From Tillandsia leiboldiana (taxonomy: Eukaryota > Streptophyta > Magnoliopsida > Poales > Bromeliaceae): a stretch of 64,000 nucleotides of DNA. A program made the translations under genes and the position numbers. Location of the stretch: assembly GCA_029204045.2 (NCBI GenBank), contig CM055065.1, positions 7,318,297-7,382,296 on the forward strand, read 5' to 3'. Below are positions 21,559-33,891 of this stretch, in pieces; within the stretch, counting starts at the first letter, position 1; each line of letters begins with the position of its first letter. The notes under the pieces are model-generated. The model did no database searches. It saw nothing but the letters and a program-made list of their open reading frames with translations, and was not told the origin of the DNA.

Positions 21559-23803
21559 TGTAGTGTCCTAGGATCCCCAGTGGTTTTTCCCCTGTTTCAG
21601 GGTGTGGAACACCTATTATGGTGTGTTGGGCCCCAACATGTCAAAAGGGATGTGTTGTTTGGACTCAGTGAGGGTTTGGGGATCAAGCCTGACATTCAGC
21701 TGCTTTTGTCGAATTTTAGAAGTGGTTTCAGGCTGATCGGAGGCCGTATTTGGATTCAGCGCGGAAAAACGCTTGAAAACGGCTATTTATTTGTATTTTT
21801 CTGAGTCCGGATGCGCAAAAACGGACACCCGAAAGTTTTCTGTGCAAAATGGTGCACGGGGGGACCCGTAGACCGGCCAAGACACGTGGCAGCGCGCCAT
21901 TGGGACGGCGCACGCCTCTCGGTCCACGGAGGTGGGCCGCCGGTGCACGATTGACCGGCGGGCCACGTGGCAGGGTGCCATTGGGCAGGTGCAGTGCGCG
22001 CGGCGCGCGGGGGTGTGTGCGGGCAGGACGGGCAGGCTCGGGCTGTGGCGCGGTGCACGGTGGACCGGGGCGCGCCACGTGGTGGCCCCGGGTTGGAGGG
22101 CGCAGGTGCGCGCGGTGCACCCGCGGGCGCGCGCCTGCGGCCGTACGCGCACGCGGGCGCAGGCGCGCTGGCGGCGCGCCGGCTGGCGTGCCGGCGGGGC
22201 AACGCCAGCCACGTGGCGCCGCGCCAGTTGGCTGGCGCCACCCACCCCAGCCGCCCGCTGGGGGACACCGTGGGCGCACGACGATTCGCCGAGCACGCTG
22301 TCCCCTGTGCGGGGGACACGTGGCGTGACCGGGGGCGGGTCGGACGGCCGTGCGTATCCGGCCGGATCCCGTGTGCGCTGGTGTGCTTTGCGGGTCGGGC
22401 CCCTGTTTGGGACCGGTTTCGGGGCCCAAAACATTTCAGGCGCCCGAAACCGCGGGACCCAATTGGAAGTTAATGTCAATTGTTGGATTTTGCCTTTAAA
22501 AGCAGCCCACCTCTCTATCTTCTCTTCCTTTTTTCGCAGTTTAGAGAGAGAATGGGAGGGGGAACTCTTTAGAGAAGTTGTTCCTCTCTTGATTTTACAT
22601 CTCGTGGTAGAGTTCCAGATTTTTTGGAAGCTCGACAGCGGCGATCCGGATTTTTCAGTGCGCCTCGTTTTCTCCCCCATTTTCGGCCCATTATCGTCGC
22701 ATCTCAGTCCGAGAAGGCCCCTGCGCAGTACAGGAGTCCGATTTCGACGATTTCTACGCCGGTGTGTTCCTGAGAGGTATGACTTCATTTTATATATTGG
22801 TGATTTCTCTGGATTCCGAATACTTGGCGTGGATCCCAAGGTGTTTTTGACACCCCATTTTCTGTGTGGGATTTTGGGATAGCGGCTGCTTCTCCGATTT
22901 ATATCTTGGCGTAGGAGCATCGGATCAAGGAGTTTAAATAGTCGTTTTGGGCCTACTCTTCGCAAGGAACGCAACCGTGAATTTTCTGAGATTTTTGGAG
23001 CTCTGCACAATGGTGAAATGCCTCATTTTTCGTGCTGGTTGTAAAAATAGCAAAGCTGTGTTTTTGTGAATAGTGTATTTACACTTCTGTGCAATGTGTG
23101 TTGCGTAGGACACTATTTCGGCAGACGGCTGTTTTAGAGGATAGCGGGCAGCGGGAGTTTCTTCGGGTGTAGTGCATGCTTTTCGAGGTTGGGTGGTTGT
23201 GTTTCCCTCACTGTTGACATGCTCACTAGGAGTATTAGAGTTTCCCCCAATTGAATGTGACATTCTAATAGTTAATGTGAGAACTTAGGTAATTGACCCC
23301 ACAAATGAGTTGATAGCTTTATGTATTAAACTTGGACAATATTGTTGGACAAATGCTATATCCTAACCTTCGCACGCAATTGACGTAACATGTTGGTAAT
23401 ATTAAGATTAATCTTTTAAAATAAATATCAGATACTTTTCTACTGCTTTTAAAAGGACCGATTGCATGCTTGTATGGACATCTGTTTAGGCCACTATTTA
23501 CTGCTGCACTATTTATTGGACTTGACTTAGGAGAAACCATGTTTTAATCGTTCTTCTTTTATATCGATGCATGATGTCTCGAGTCTGAGCAGGATTATGG
23601 GATAGTGTAGTTTGGACCTGAGTCTGGGACAGTTTTAGACTCGTTTTGTGACTTGTGGGGCATAGTGGCAACCGCGGACGTTCGGCGGTCGGCCAGATGT
23701 TTTTACTTTATCAGATCGGGATTTGTGGGTTCAGCGGCGACCCGCGAATTTTGGGCGGTTGACGGATGTTATTATCACATCAGATTGGGGATCAGGATTG
23801 CAT
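21559..23803 (+). mobile_element. GC-rich LTR unit U (inverted copy in contig Y)
   Basis: Starts TGTAGTGTCC at 21559. The GC-rich block 21880-22420 holds five CACGTG-centred modules, most followed within about 15 bp by ATTGG or GTTGG. The palindrome is at 22434-22449, TTTAAAA at 22495-22501 and donor-like GAGAG|GTAT after 22776. It runs into a SIRE LTR fragment at about 23803 at the same junction seen at 2593. The long GC-rich frames here (for example 21932-22882) have biased Ala/Arg/Pro composition and no domain, and I reject them as genes. Confidence 0.6.
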
Positions 23804-24582
23804 TTACCTAAAGAATTTGGATGATCCAATATTAGTATAGTGTAGAAACACTTGGATGAATTTTTGATTGCATAAAAATAAAAAACTGGACATTTTACAT
23901 GTTCAGAGTCCGGACCGGGCATTACAGTCCGGACCCCGAACATAGGTAGTTCGTGTATAATTCCAGTCCGGATCATGGATTACGTCGGGACCCCGAACGG
24001 GAATTTGCAAGAAATGCATGAACAGTCCGGACCGTGGATTGCAGTCGACCCCGAATGTCGTCTTTTCTGGAAAAAGTCTGTTTCGCTGAAGCAGTCCGGA
24101 CCGTCAATTCCAGTCTGGACTGTCGTCCTGTAAAATTCCAGAATTGGTTAGTTTTTGATGCTTATCCTCTTCCATGGTTTCTAACCTATAAATAAACCCT
24201 ATGATTCATCTTTTAGGGAGGGAATAAAAAATATGACCGAATAAAAATATCCACATATAGAGAAGAAAGGAAATACTAGATTTAATTCTATGTTTCTTCA
24301 TCTTATATTAATTTGATTCTAGGTTTTTCCAAACTCAGATTTTGAGTAGAATCAAATTAATGAATACTTAGATGGTATTTTCGATCTATTTCTAATCTAA
24401 GTATTCGGCGGATCATTACCACCCAAAAACAACGATTTATCCCAAAATCGGCGCGTGGACTCGCGTGCCTTGTGGATTCAAGGTGCAACCGATCTCGTGG
24501 ATTCGGAGCGAGGTACTTTCGTGGATTCGAGCGTGATACTGGGTGAAGACCGTGGATTCGGTCGGACGTCGTGGATTCGACG
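23804..24582 (+). mobile_element. Truncated SIRE LTR fragment at the end of contig Y
   Basis: Inverted counterpart of 1813-2593, cut by the gap inside the CGTGGATTCG array. It is rich in one- or two-base indels relative to the other LTR copies, as at the other contig ends. Confidence 0.8.
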
Positions 24583-24682
24583 NNNNNNNNNNNNNNNNNN
24601 NNNNNNNNNNNNNNNNNNNNNNNNNNNNNNNNNNNNNNNNNNNNNNNNNNNNNNNNNNNNNNNNNNNNNNNNNNNNNNNNNN
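24583..24682. other. Scaffold gap of exactly 100 N
   Basis: Second placeholder gap. Translations through it (24437-24791) are meaningless. Confidence 0.99.
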
Positions 24683-25285
24683 CATCTTATTCTCTGCAAA
24701 AGAAATCATTCTTGACACAAAAAAATCGTTAGTAACCTCAAGAATTTTCAACAATCAAAGCCAATCAGAGATAGAGTTTATACTCTCATGACACTTTTCA
24801 AATTCAGATATGTAAGAAACTCATAATCCAAAATCGACATATCTTTCTAAGCAATAAAAATCCAAATGTCATAGAAAGGTTTTTAACATCAACCTTTTTA
24901 GTTTATATTCATCCAAATAGTTAGTCGAATAGTTTTCGGAGGCATGCATCAAAACACATATAAACCCAAAGTTGAAGTTATACTTACCTTCATAATTCAC
25001 GTTCCTCAATCATTGGTCAATCGACACATAAAACCCAAAGTGAAGTTTTCTTACTTCATATTTCAGCTTCCTCCTCAATCATTGTCAATCGAGCACAGTT
25101 CACTGTTCAATCCCTGTTCAAAGTTCTCTATACTCTCTCCCCCTTTTTGTCACAAAACTAAGCCAAAATTACAAAATGGAGAGAATAGTTAACAAGTTCA
25201 AGAACCAACAGTTTGAGAGCTAAACTAAAGCTAAAACTGGAAACCTGCACAAGAAGATTAAAGTTAGAGCATATAGGCCAAAGAT

Positions 25286-25913
25286 CAAGCCAATCAGAAC
25301 TGTCGAACTGGTATCGTTTATCTTGTTCAAATCCCTTTCAGCATACGTGATATTTTGGAACATTTCTTCTTCATCTGTTTTTGTTCAGTGGGCCATTTGC
25401 CGGAGACCTAATGTCAATTTCTCTGGTCAGCAGAAAGTCTTCTTTGGTCTGATGAATGGAGGCCAATACGGTAGCTTCTAGAGCGTTTCTCCTTGACCGT
25501 CGCTGGACGAGCTGTAGAGGCAGATGATGCATGCTGGTCTTCAGCCCATGGGATTCTCTAGGTACGAGTGGCTCTAGAGAAGGATTCAGTGATTTGAATT
25601 CCACTTCCCTTGACATTTCCTATCTAGTGTAGTGTTTGGACTTCTTGAGCTTTTTGTTCTTGACATACACATTCGTCTTCCTCATCAGCAATATCCTGCG
25701 CCTTTGCTTTAGAGGTTTCAGCAAGTTCTTTCCTGTTGGAGCAGTAGGAACTGTCGCTTCAACCACCAACTCATTCCAGTCGATTGATTCACTTTCTGAA
25801 TCCGTCTCGGAGTCATCTCGAGTTTTCTTTGTCTTCTTAGCCCTCTTAGGCTTGGTCGTTGCTTTCGTGTGAACCATTGCAACTAGCAGAAAGATGATCC
25901 ATCCAAACTCCAT
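25286..25913 (-). pseudogene. Extra downstream ORF of SIRE-like element, contig Z copy
   Basis: Same reading as 17631-18266: hydrophobic start, basic patch, acidic stretch, coiled-coil C-terminus. It shares the TAG (25620-25622) and has further small indels because it lies within 1.3 kb of the contig end. Confidence 0.55.
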
Positions 25914-27479
25914 TGCTGTTTGTGCTTTAAGAAGGAGTGTCCTGTGAACAAACAACTCAAGAACACGACAAAAATTATTTATTTTCGAAAATTTGAAAAA
26001 TGTACCTAAACAATCATTATCATGTAGAGAGACTAGGAATCAATTAGTTTTGCAAAAAGAATTTAAAATAGATCAATTCCATGATTTTCGAAAATTCCTA
26101 TTATATGCCCTAAAAACCAAATTTTTAGAAATCGAATGCCAAAAATCCGTTTATCAAGAGAAAACCTAGCATATAATCAAAACTAATGTTCCCAGAGTTC
26201 TTATTTCAAAAGAAGTTGATCAAAACCAATCACAAACGAAAAAGATATGAGATTTGCATCACGTTTTGAGAAAATATAGAAAACCTGTGAAAAACCGAGA
26301 TTTTGATCAAGAAAAACTCACTTTGATTTGAGGAAAACGAGTTGGGAAGGCTCCAAAATGCTTGAGTTCTAGAGAGAGAAGCTCTGGAGACTTTTGAACA
26401 AAAGATTGAGGTAAAGAAATCAAATCCCTTTTGTTCTTAATAAAACCCTAGCCGCGGTCCGGACTGCCTGAAGAATCCAGTCCGGATCGGCTACCCGCAG
26501 GATTTTCCTGCGTTCGGGGTCCGGATCAGCTTGTCCAGTCCAGACCGGCTCCAAACTTTTTCTTCAGAAAAATTCAGAAAAATTCCAGAAATTCCAGAAA
26601 AAGATTGTAAGCACCTTTGTGTATCAACTTTAAATAAAAATCATCGTTTCATACAACAAGAATAGATTATGCCAAATCTATCAAGAATATTCAAATAACG
26701 AAACGAAAATTTATAAAAATTAAATCCCTTAAAGTTGAACAACTTCAATCACATCTAACATGATCTTATGCGTAATGCCTTTATCAAATCATCAATTTGG
26801 TAAAGAAAATGAAATACCAAGATCAATAGATGTTTGAAATCCCCAAATATAATAGATAATGTATCTAGACAATTTGTTGAAGAGAGTGGCTCTTTGAGCA
26901 TCTTTCATTAAAATCCCACCTTATACCAACCTTGAAATTTGACAGAGTCAAGTATTTCAATATGCATTTTATTTAATCAAATATGAAAAACCATGCTTGG
27001 TATACATGTGGTAGCTGCACACAGTACTCGGACGACCGAGGTGGTAGCTCTTTTCTCCATGTGGTGGTAGTTTTCACACTCCTCATTGGGATGTAACTCT
27101 TTCCACATCTTTTGAGCATATTACATTTCTTTGACTCCCCCTCAATTGGCTATCAATTATTTAATATATAAGGTATTCAACCAACATTGATCTCGATTTC
27201 ATACTCGACTAAATAGTCAAATAAGATAATAACTATACCAAGAGATCATTGAGAGAGAAATTGACTTTGATCACTTAAAAGATGACTTAATTGATATAAA
27301 TGATCACTGCATCAACTGAAATATTATGATATCAAAAGCATAATAAATTTCTAAATGCGTGAAAGAATGCAGTTAAAGTCAATATAACTAATGCTCAATT
27401 AATGTTCTATGTTCAAGCATAGGTAAAGAACAAAAACACAAAAACAAAACCTAACCTAAGAATTGGTTTCAAAAAGAAA

Positions 27480-27932
27480 TTATTTCAAGGAAAGCATTCC
27501 AATTGCCTTTCGCAAATGAATAAAACGTTTTTGATCCAAAGGTTTGTTAAAAATGTCAGCTAATTGATCTTCAGTTGAAATATATGAAAGTTGAAGAATA
27601 TTTGATTCAACTAGCTCTCTAAGAAAATGATATCTAAGTTCAATGTGTTTTGTTCTTGAGTGCAACACAGGGTTTTTGGAAATGTTTATAGCACTGGTGT
27701 TGTCACAGAGAATCGTTACCGAAGTTGCTGAAATTCGAAAGTCGCTCAACACACTTTTCATCCAAATGAGTTGGGTTGAACAACTACCCGCTGAGATGTA
27801 TTCCGCTTCGGCAGTCGAGATTGCAATGCAGTTTTGCTTTTTACTATGCCACGCAACAAGGCAATGGCCAAGATAAAAAACATGCACCACTCGTACTCTT
27901 CCGATCATCCACTGATCCTGCCCAATCGGCAT
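27480..27932 (-). pseudogene. SIRE RNase H, contig Z copy
   Basis: A 150-codon frame ending at 27480, with the STAEAEYIS and CDNTSAINIS motifs and the RTKHIELRYHF helix. An extra T in a run near 27873 separates it from the RT frame (27844-28782), where the Y copy is open. The length and ending match the copia RNase H C-terminus. Confidence 0.88.
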
Positions 27933-29045
27933 CTGAGTATCCTACAATATCTAGACTTGTTCCCATAGGATACCAAATTCCGAACTTTATGGTTCCTTTG
28001 ATGTACCGGATGATCCGTTTCACCGCTTTCAGGTGAACCTCCTTTGGTGCTGATTGATATCTCGCGCAAATCCCAACACTAAAGGATATGTCCGGGCGAC
28101 TAGCCGTGAGGTAAAGTAGACTTCCAATCATGCTGCGATAAAGTTTCTCGTCTACATTCTCACTGAGAGATTCACTCCCTAAACCCTTATTGCTAGTTCC
28201 CATCGGAGTCGGAAAATCTTTAGAATTTTCTAAACCAAACTTTTTGACCAACTCCATTGCATACTTGGATTGACATAGATGGATGCCATCATCACTTTGT
28301 TTTACTTGCAATCCAAGAAAATATGTCAATTCGCCCATCATGGACATCTCAAATTCGCTTTCCATGGTTTCAGCGAATTTAGAAGCATCATTATCTCTTG
28401 TTGCACCAAAAACAATGTCATCAACATAGATTTGTGCTACAATGAAGTTATTTTGATAATGCTTCACAAAGAGAGTCCTGTCTGCTCCCCCTCGAGTATA
28501 GCCCTTATCCAAAAGGTGCTTCGTTAACCTTTCGTACCACGCTCGCGGTGCTTGTTTTAGACCGTAAAGAGCTTTTTTCAAACGAAAAACATAGTTAGGT
28601 AGTTTAAGGTCTACAAAACCTTTCGGTTGAGCCACATAAACTTCCTCATTTAAAAACCCATTTAAAAACGCGCTCTTAACGTCCATTTGAAAAAGTTTTA
28701 TTTTAAAATGACAAGCTATCGCAAATAGGATACGAATGGACTCGAGTCTAGCTACAGGGGCGAAAGTTTCATCAAAGTCCATACCTTCTATTTGAGAGTA
28801 GCCTTGAGCAACTAAACGTGCTTTGTTTCTGATGATGGTACCATCCTTATTTTTTTGTTCTTAAAAATCCATTTAGTACCAATCACATTGTGTTGCTCCG
28901 GAGGCGTCGTTAATTCCCAGACTTTGTTTCGTTCAAACTGATGGAGCTCTTCCTGCATTGCTTTAATCCAGTAGTCATCCTGAAGAGCTTCATCGACGTT
29001 CTTTGGTTCGATTAAGGAAACGTAACAAGCGAATCCACAAACCAA
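27844..29045 (-). pseudogene. SIRE reverse transcriptase, contig Z copy
   Basis: The RT palm with MDVKSAFLNG, LKQAPRAWYE and YVDD, then the thumb and start of RNase H, in frame from 28782 to 27844. The N-terminal part (29045-28812) is in another frame because an A is missing from a run near 28855. The Y copy is intact there but broken elsewhere, so the two copies' breaks are complementary. Confidence 0.88.
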
Positions 29046-29063
29046 CTGTCTCCGAGTTCTGAC

Positions 29064-32000
29064 TCATTCTTGTGGGTCTCCAATAATGTTTGATTCAGGA
29101 TGATCCTTGGAGATGCGTAACGTTTGAGGTAATGGAGTAGTCGGAGGTACATGAGATGATTCCTGCACATCAGATAAACATGAAGAACCATTAGATGCAT
29201 CATCATTATCGAAAGAATTGTTATGAGAAGATGCATTTGCAGGAGTATCATCATCAAGAGAGATATCAGGGGTAGATTTATCAGATGCAAAGTGGAAAGT
29301 TTCATCTACTTTAACATTTATAGATTCTACTATCGTTTTAGATTCCAAGTTAAATACCCGATATGCTCTACTGTTTGTAGAATAACCCATAAAAATCCCT
29401 TCGTCACTTCGAGAGTCAAAATTTTCAAGATTTTCGCGGTCACGTAAAATGTAACACCGACTCCCAAAGATACGAAAATATTTGATGTTTGGTTTTCTAC
29501 AGAACCATAGTTCATATGGTGTATTTAAGGTTCCCGGGCGCAAATAAACTCGATTAATAACATAGACGGCAGTGTTCACAGCTTCAGCCCAAAAATATAA
29601 CGGTAAATTCCGGCTATGAAGCATAACACGTGCCATCTCTTGAACAACCCTGTTTTTGCGCTCGACTACACCATTCTGTTGAGGTGTATAGGGTGCTGAG
29701 AATTCATGTTTAATGCCGTTGGAAGTGCAAAAATCAATAAATTTAGAATTTATGAATTCTCCACCTCTATCACTTCTAACACGAATGATCTTTTCATTCT
29801 TTTCAATCATAATACGATGGCAAATCTCGTGAAAAGAATCAAAATTATCAGCTTTCTCTTTTAAAAATGCTACCCATGAGTATCTAGAGAAATCATCAAC
29901 CAATAAGAAAATATACCATTTACCTCCCAAAGATGGTTGACGAGTCGGCCCCATTAAATCCATGTGCAAAAGTTCCAAAGGCCGTTTAGTACCAACGTGG
30001 TTCAAGTTCTTGTGTGCAGTCCTAGATTGTTTCCCCTTTTGACAACCACCACACACAATGTTTTGTTTAAGTAAAAGTTTTGGAACCCCCTTGACCACGT
30101 CTTTGTTTGAAATTCTAGCAAGTTCCTTAAAATTTATGTGACCTAGCCTTTCATGCCAAAGTGTTTCATTATTCAAAGAGGCTAAGTTACAGTTTTCAGA
30201 AATTTTATTTGGAACGACATAACAATTGTTTTCAGATCTAACCCCCTTTAAAAAGAAAACATGGTCCTTATCAGTTACAACACATTCAACAGATGAAAAA
30301 TTAACTGAATAACCATTGTCGCAAAGTTGACTAATACTTATGAGGTTAGTCTTAAGGCCTTCAACAAATAACACATTATTAAGTACCGGGCCATCTGGAA
30401 TAGCTACAGTTCCTTTTCCAACAATTTTGGAAGATCGACCATCTCCGAAAACAACAAGTCCTCCGGAGATTTTCTCAAAATTTTGAAAGCAGTTTTTGTC
30501 ACCGGTCATGTGACGGGAACAACCGCTATCCAGATACCAAGACGAATTATCATACGCATGCAAGGAAATATTAGTAACAAGACAAGGGAAGATTTCACCT
30601 TTGCGTACCCAAACCTTTCGAGTTTTGGTGTACGTCGGAAATGATTGTGAAGTTGATACCTTTGGTGAAAGCGTCTTGATTGATCCATCGCTTTTCCTTG
30701 ACGTCGTCATCTTGTTTGATGAACTACCGATGTTCTTTCCTTTTGAAAGATCCTTCTTTGATTTGCAGGAAATGAACTTATTGGTAGTAGTTGCAAGATG
30801 TGCTTGATTTGATCTTTGCGCTCCATTCTTGCAATTTCTTCTTATGTGCCCTGAAAAACCACAACGAAAACATACCTTAGTGTTTGTCGATCCCGAAGAG
30901 GATGAAGTAGGTTTGTTGTCGTTGTTTGTCGTCAATTCCGGTGTCGGAGGAGGAGATACCGACTGGGGCACAAAGACCGTCCCACTCGAACTAGGAATGT
31001 CTCCAGTTTGAGTGTATCCGAGGCCGAACCGATTTGTTTGACCAAGACCAAGAAGTTTATCCAACTTACTCCTTCCTGATGAAAATCGCTGCAAGTCATC
31101 CTTGAGTTGGAAGATGGTCTTCGTCATTTCCATTTTTTCCTGTCGAGCCTCGTTGTAAAGCTTCGAGAAATAATTTGCCTTATCCACCATTTTTATATGT
31201 TCTTTCTCGAGAAGCTCATTGGACTCTTGAAGGGAAACATTTACTTTAATCAAATTATCCCTTTCCACTTCAAGAGCGTTTGAGAGAGAAGATGCCCTTT
31301 TTGCTTCTTCTTCGAGATCCTGCAATCTCCCTCTCAAACTCTTATTTTGCTTTGCCAGTTTCTTTGAATCCCTCAAAAGCTTATGGTAGGCAAAAGCAAA
31401 GTCTTCACCTTCCGAATTATTCGATTCATCGTCCGTTGCAATCTTTTCAACAGTGGAGTTGGACAATGACTCGGATGTACTAGCCATTAAGCACATGAAG
31501 GGTGAAGATGTGGACGCGTGGAACGCCGTTGCGTTATCTTCTTCATCACTTGACGATGACTCATTTGACGATGAGGTGTCATCCCAAGTGACGGCTTGCA
31601 TCACTTTCTTCTTTGACGGATTTTTATTTGGACACTCCGTTGAAATATGGCCGTACCCTCGGCACTTGAAGCATTGGACTTGTCCCTCTGAACTTTTCTT
31701 ATCCTTTGAAAAATTCTCTTGCTCTCTTGACTTGTAACTTGAAGAACCCTTGCCTTTCTTCGACTTTCCGAAGGATGGAGTTTTACTTGAATTACCCCTT
31801 CGAAAGTTTCGGCGAAACTTCCTTGTCAAGAGAGCGAGCTGCTTCTCAAAGTCCTCCATAGATAGGTTCTCGTCATCGTCTGAGGAGGATGAATCCGCGT
31901 CTTCTTCTTTTATTGTTTTCAATGCATAACCTGAAGACTTAGAAGAGGATGTCTTTCCAGAAGAATAGTTAGTAGGAAATGTCATTTCATAAGTTTGTAA

Positions 32001-32593
32001 TGAACCAACTAATTCTTCTACACGGATTTCGTCCGGGTGTTTAATAGTTTCAATGGCCGTAACCTTGGATCGAAATCTTTCAGGAAGAGTTCTTAAGATC
32101 TTTCTTACAATTTTAAATTCTGGAATCTTCTCTCCCAAGTTAGCACATGTGTTCACGATGTCTTGCAATCGTGTATAATAATCTGTGAATGATTCATTTT
32201 CTGCCATGAAAATAGAGTCAAACTTGCTCGTAAGCATTTGCAGTTTTTGAATCTTCACTAGGTTAGTTCCCTCATGTGTAACTTGAAGAACATCCCAGAT
32301 TTCTTTCGCAGTCTCACATGCCGAGACGCGAGAGAACTCAGTTTGAGACAAAGCATTAAATAGAGCATTAATCCCTTTGCCATTGTAAGAAGATAAATCA
32401 ATCTCTTCCTTGGTCCATTTCGACCTAGGTTTGATGGTGCGAACATCAGCAATAATTTCAGTTGGATTAGACCATCCTAATTCAATTGATTGCCACACCC
32501 GTTCGTCGATGGAAATTAAAAAGGCTTTCATCCGTACTTTCTAGTACGCATAATTTGTTCCATCGAAGAACGGAGGTCTGTTGATGTTTCCAC
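29064..32593 (-). pseudogene. SIRE gag-protease-integrase long ORF, contig Z copy
   Basis: An uninterrupted 1155-codon frame starts at 32531. It has gag, the first zinc knuckle at about residues 285-300, a coiled coil at about 385-470, the second knuckle at about 553, protease LDSGCSRHMTG at about 670, the pre-integrase motif at about 790 and the integrase core at about 850-960 with the DRGGEF and ERKNR motifs. The true gag ATG is upstream at 32591-32593, but TAG at 32541-32543 replaces a conserved tryptophan. TGA at 29064-29066 cuts the polyprotein before RT. Full translation would need both stops passed, so the element looks dead, though recently so. Confidence 0.92.
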
Positions 32594-32636
32594 CTTCAAC
32601 CATTGTTTACAACCCTATTCCCGCTCCGATACCACT

Positions 32637-33891
32637 TGTTGGGTTATGTATAAATTGGATCTAAATATGGGAAAAAATACTTAGAGGGGGGTGAATAGGT
32701 GTAAACAATAAACACTTAAAAAATCATTGCGCAATAAAACCCAATGCGGAAATAAAAATAAACACGCAAGATTTTTACGTGGAAAACTCCAATCCGGAGT
32801 AAAAAACCACGGGACCGATCACACGGCGAAATCCACTAGAATTAAACACGTACAAGGTGATATACCGTACTCACAAACGACTCAACCTTTTTCATACGCT
32901 CCTAGTTGATCTTCTCCGCTCGCTCCGCAACGCTTCTCGAATCCACGATCTGCGTCCAACGCCGAATCCACGACGTCCAACGTCGAATCCACGACGTCCG
33001 ACCGAATCCACGGTCTTCACCCAGTAGCACGCTTCGAATCCACGAACGTACCTCGCTCCGAATCCACGAGAGCGGTTGCACCTTGAATCCACAAGGCCAC
33101 GCGAGTCCACGCGCCGATTTTGGGATAAATCGTTGTTTTTGGGTGGTGATGATCCGCCGAATACTTAGATTAGAAATAGATCGGAAATACCATCTAAGTA
33201 TTCATTAATTTGATTCTACTCAAAATCTGAGTTTGGAAAACCTAGAATCAAATTAATAATATAGATGAAGAAACATAGAATTAAATCTAGTATTTCCTTT
33301 CTTCTCTATATGTGGAATATTTCTATTTCGGTCGTATTTTTTCCCTCCCCTAAAAGATGAATCATAGGGTCTATTTATAGGTTAGAAACCATTGGAAGAG
33401 GATAAGCATAAAAAACTAACCAATTCTGGAATTTTACAGGACGACAGTCCGGACTGGAATTGACGGTCCGGACTGCTTCAGCGAAACAGACTTTTTCCAG
33501 AAAAGACGACATTCGGGGTCCGGACTGCAATCCACGGTCCGGACTGTTCATGCATTTCTTGCAAATTCCACGTTCGGGGTCCGGACTGTAATCCACGATC
33601 CGGACTGGAATTATGCACGAACTAACCTATGTTCGGGGTCCGGACTGTAATGCCCGGTCCGGACTCTGAACATGTAAAATGTCCAGTTTTTGATTTTTAT
33701 GCAATCAAAAATTCATCCAAGTGTTTCTACACTATACTAAGTATTTGGATCATCAAAATTCTTTAGTAAAACGTACCTGATCCATTTGAATTCTTATTTC
33801 TTGAGATTGAGGTAAATGATCCAACTTTTTCATCTTCAATCTTCAAGACTTAACCGATTTCACGAAATACGCCAACTCAAATTCCGTAACA
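32637..33891 (-). repeat. 5' LTR of the SIRE-like element, contig Z
   Basis: 1255 bp in minus orientation. The minus-strand primer-binding site TGGTATCGGAGC lies just outside it at 32623-32634. The GTCCGGAC cluster is intact at 33440-33665. Confidence 0.92.

Larger units (their letters stand above)
24683..33891 (-). mobile_element. SIRE-like Ty1-copia element, contig Z part (lacks 3' LTR)
   Basis: Minus-strand copy from the 3' internal region (24683) through pol and gag to the complete 5' LTR (32637-33891), followed by GCAGT (33892-33896), the same target duplication as in contig Y. It carries the same three nonsense codons as the Y copy (32541-32543, 29064-29066, 25620-25622). Joined with 6130-7936 it would form one complete element, so this is most simply the same insertion as 9650-20292. 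Confidence 0.9.
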
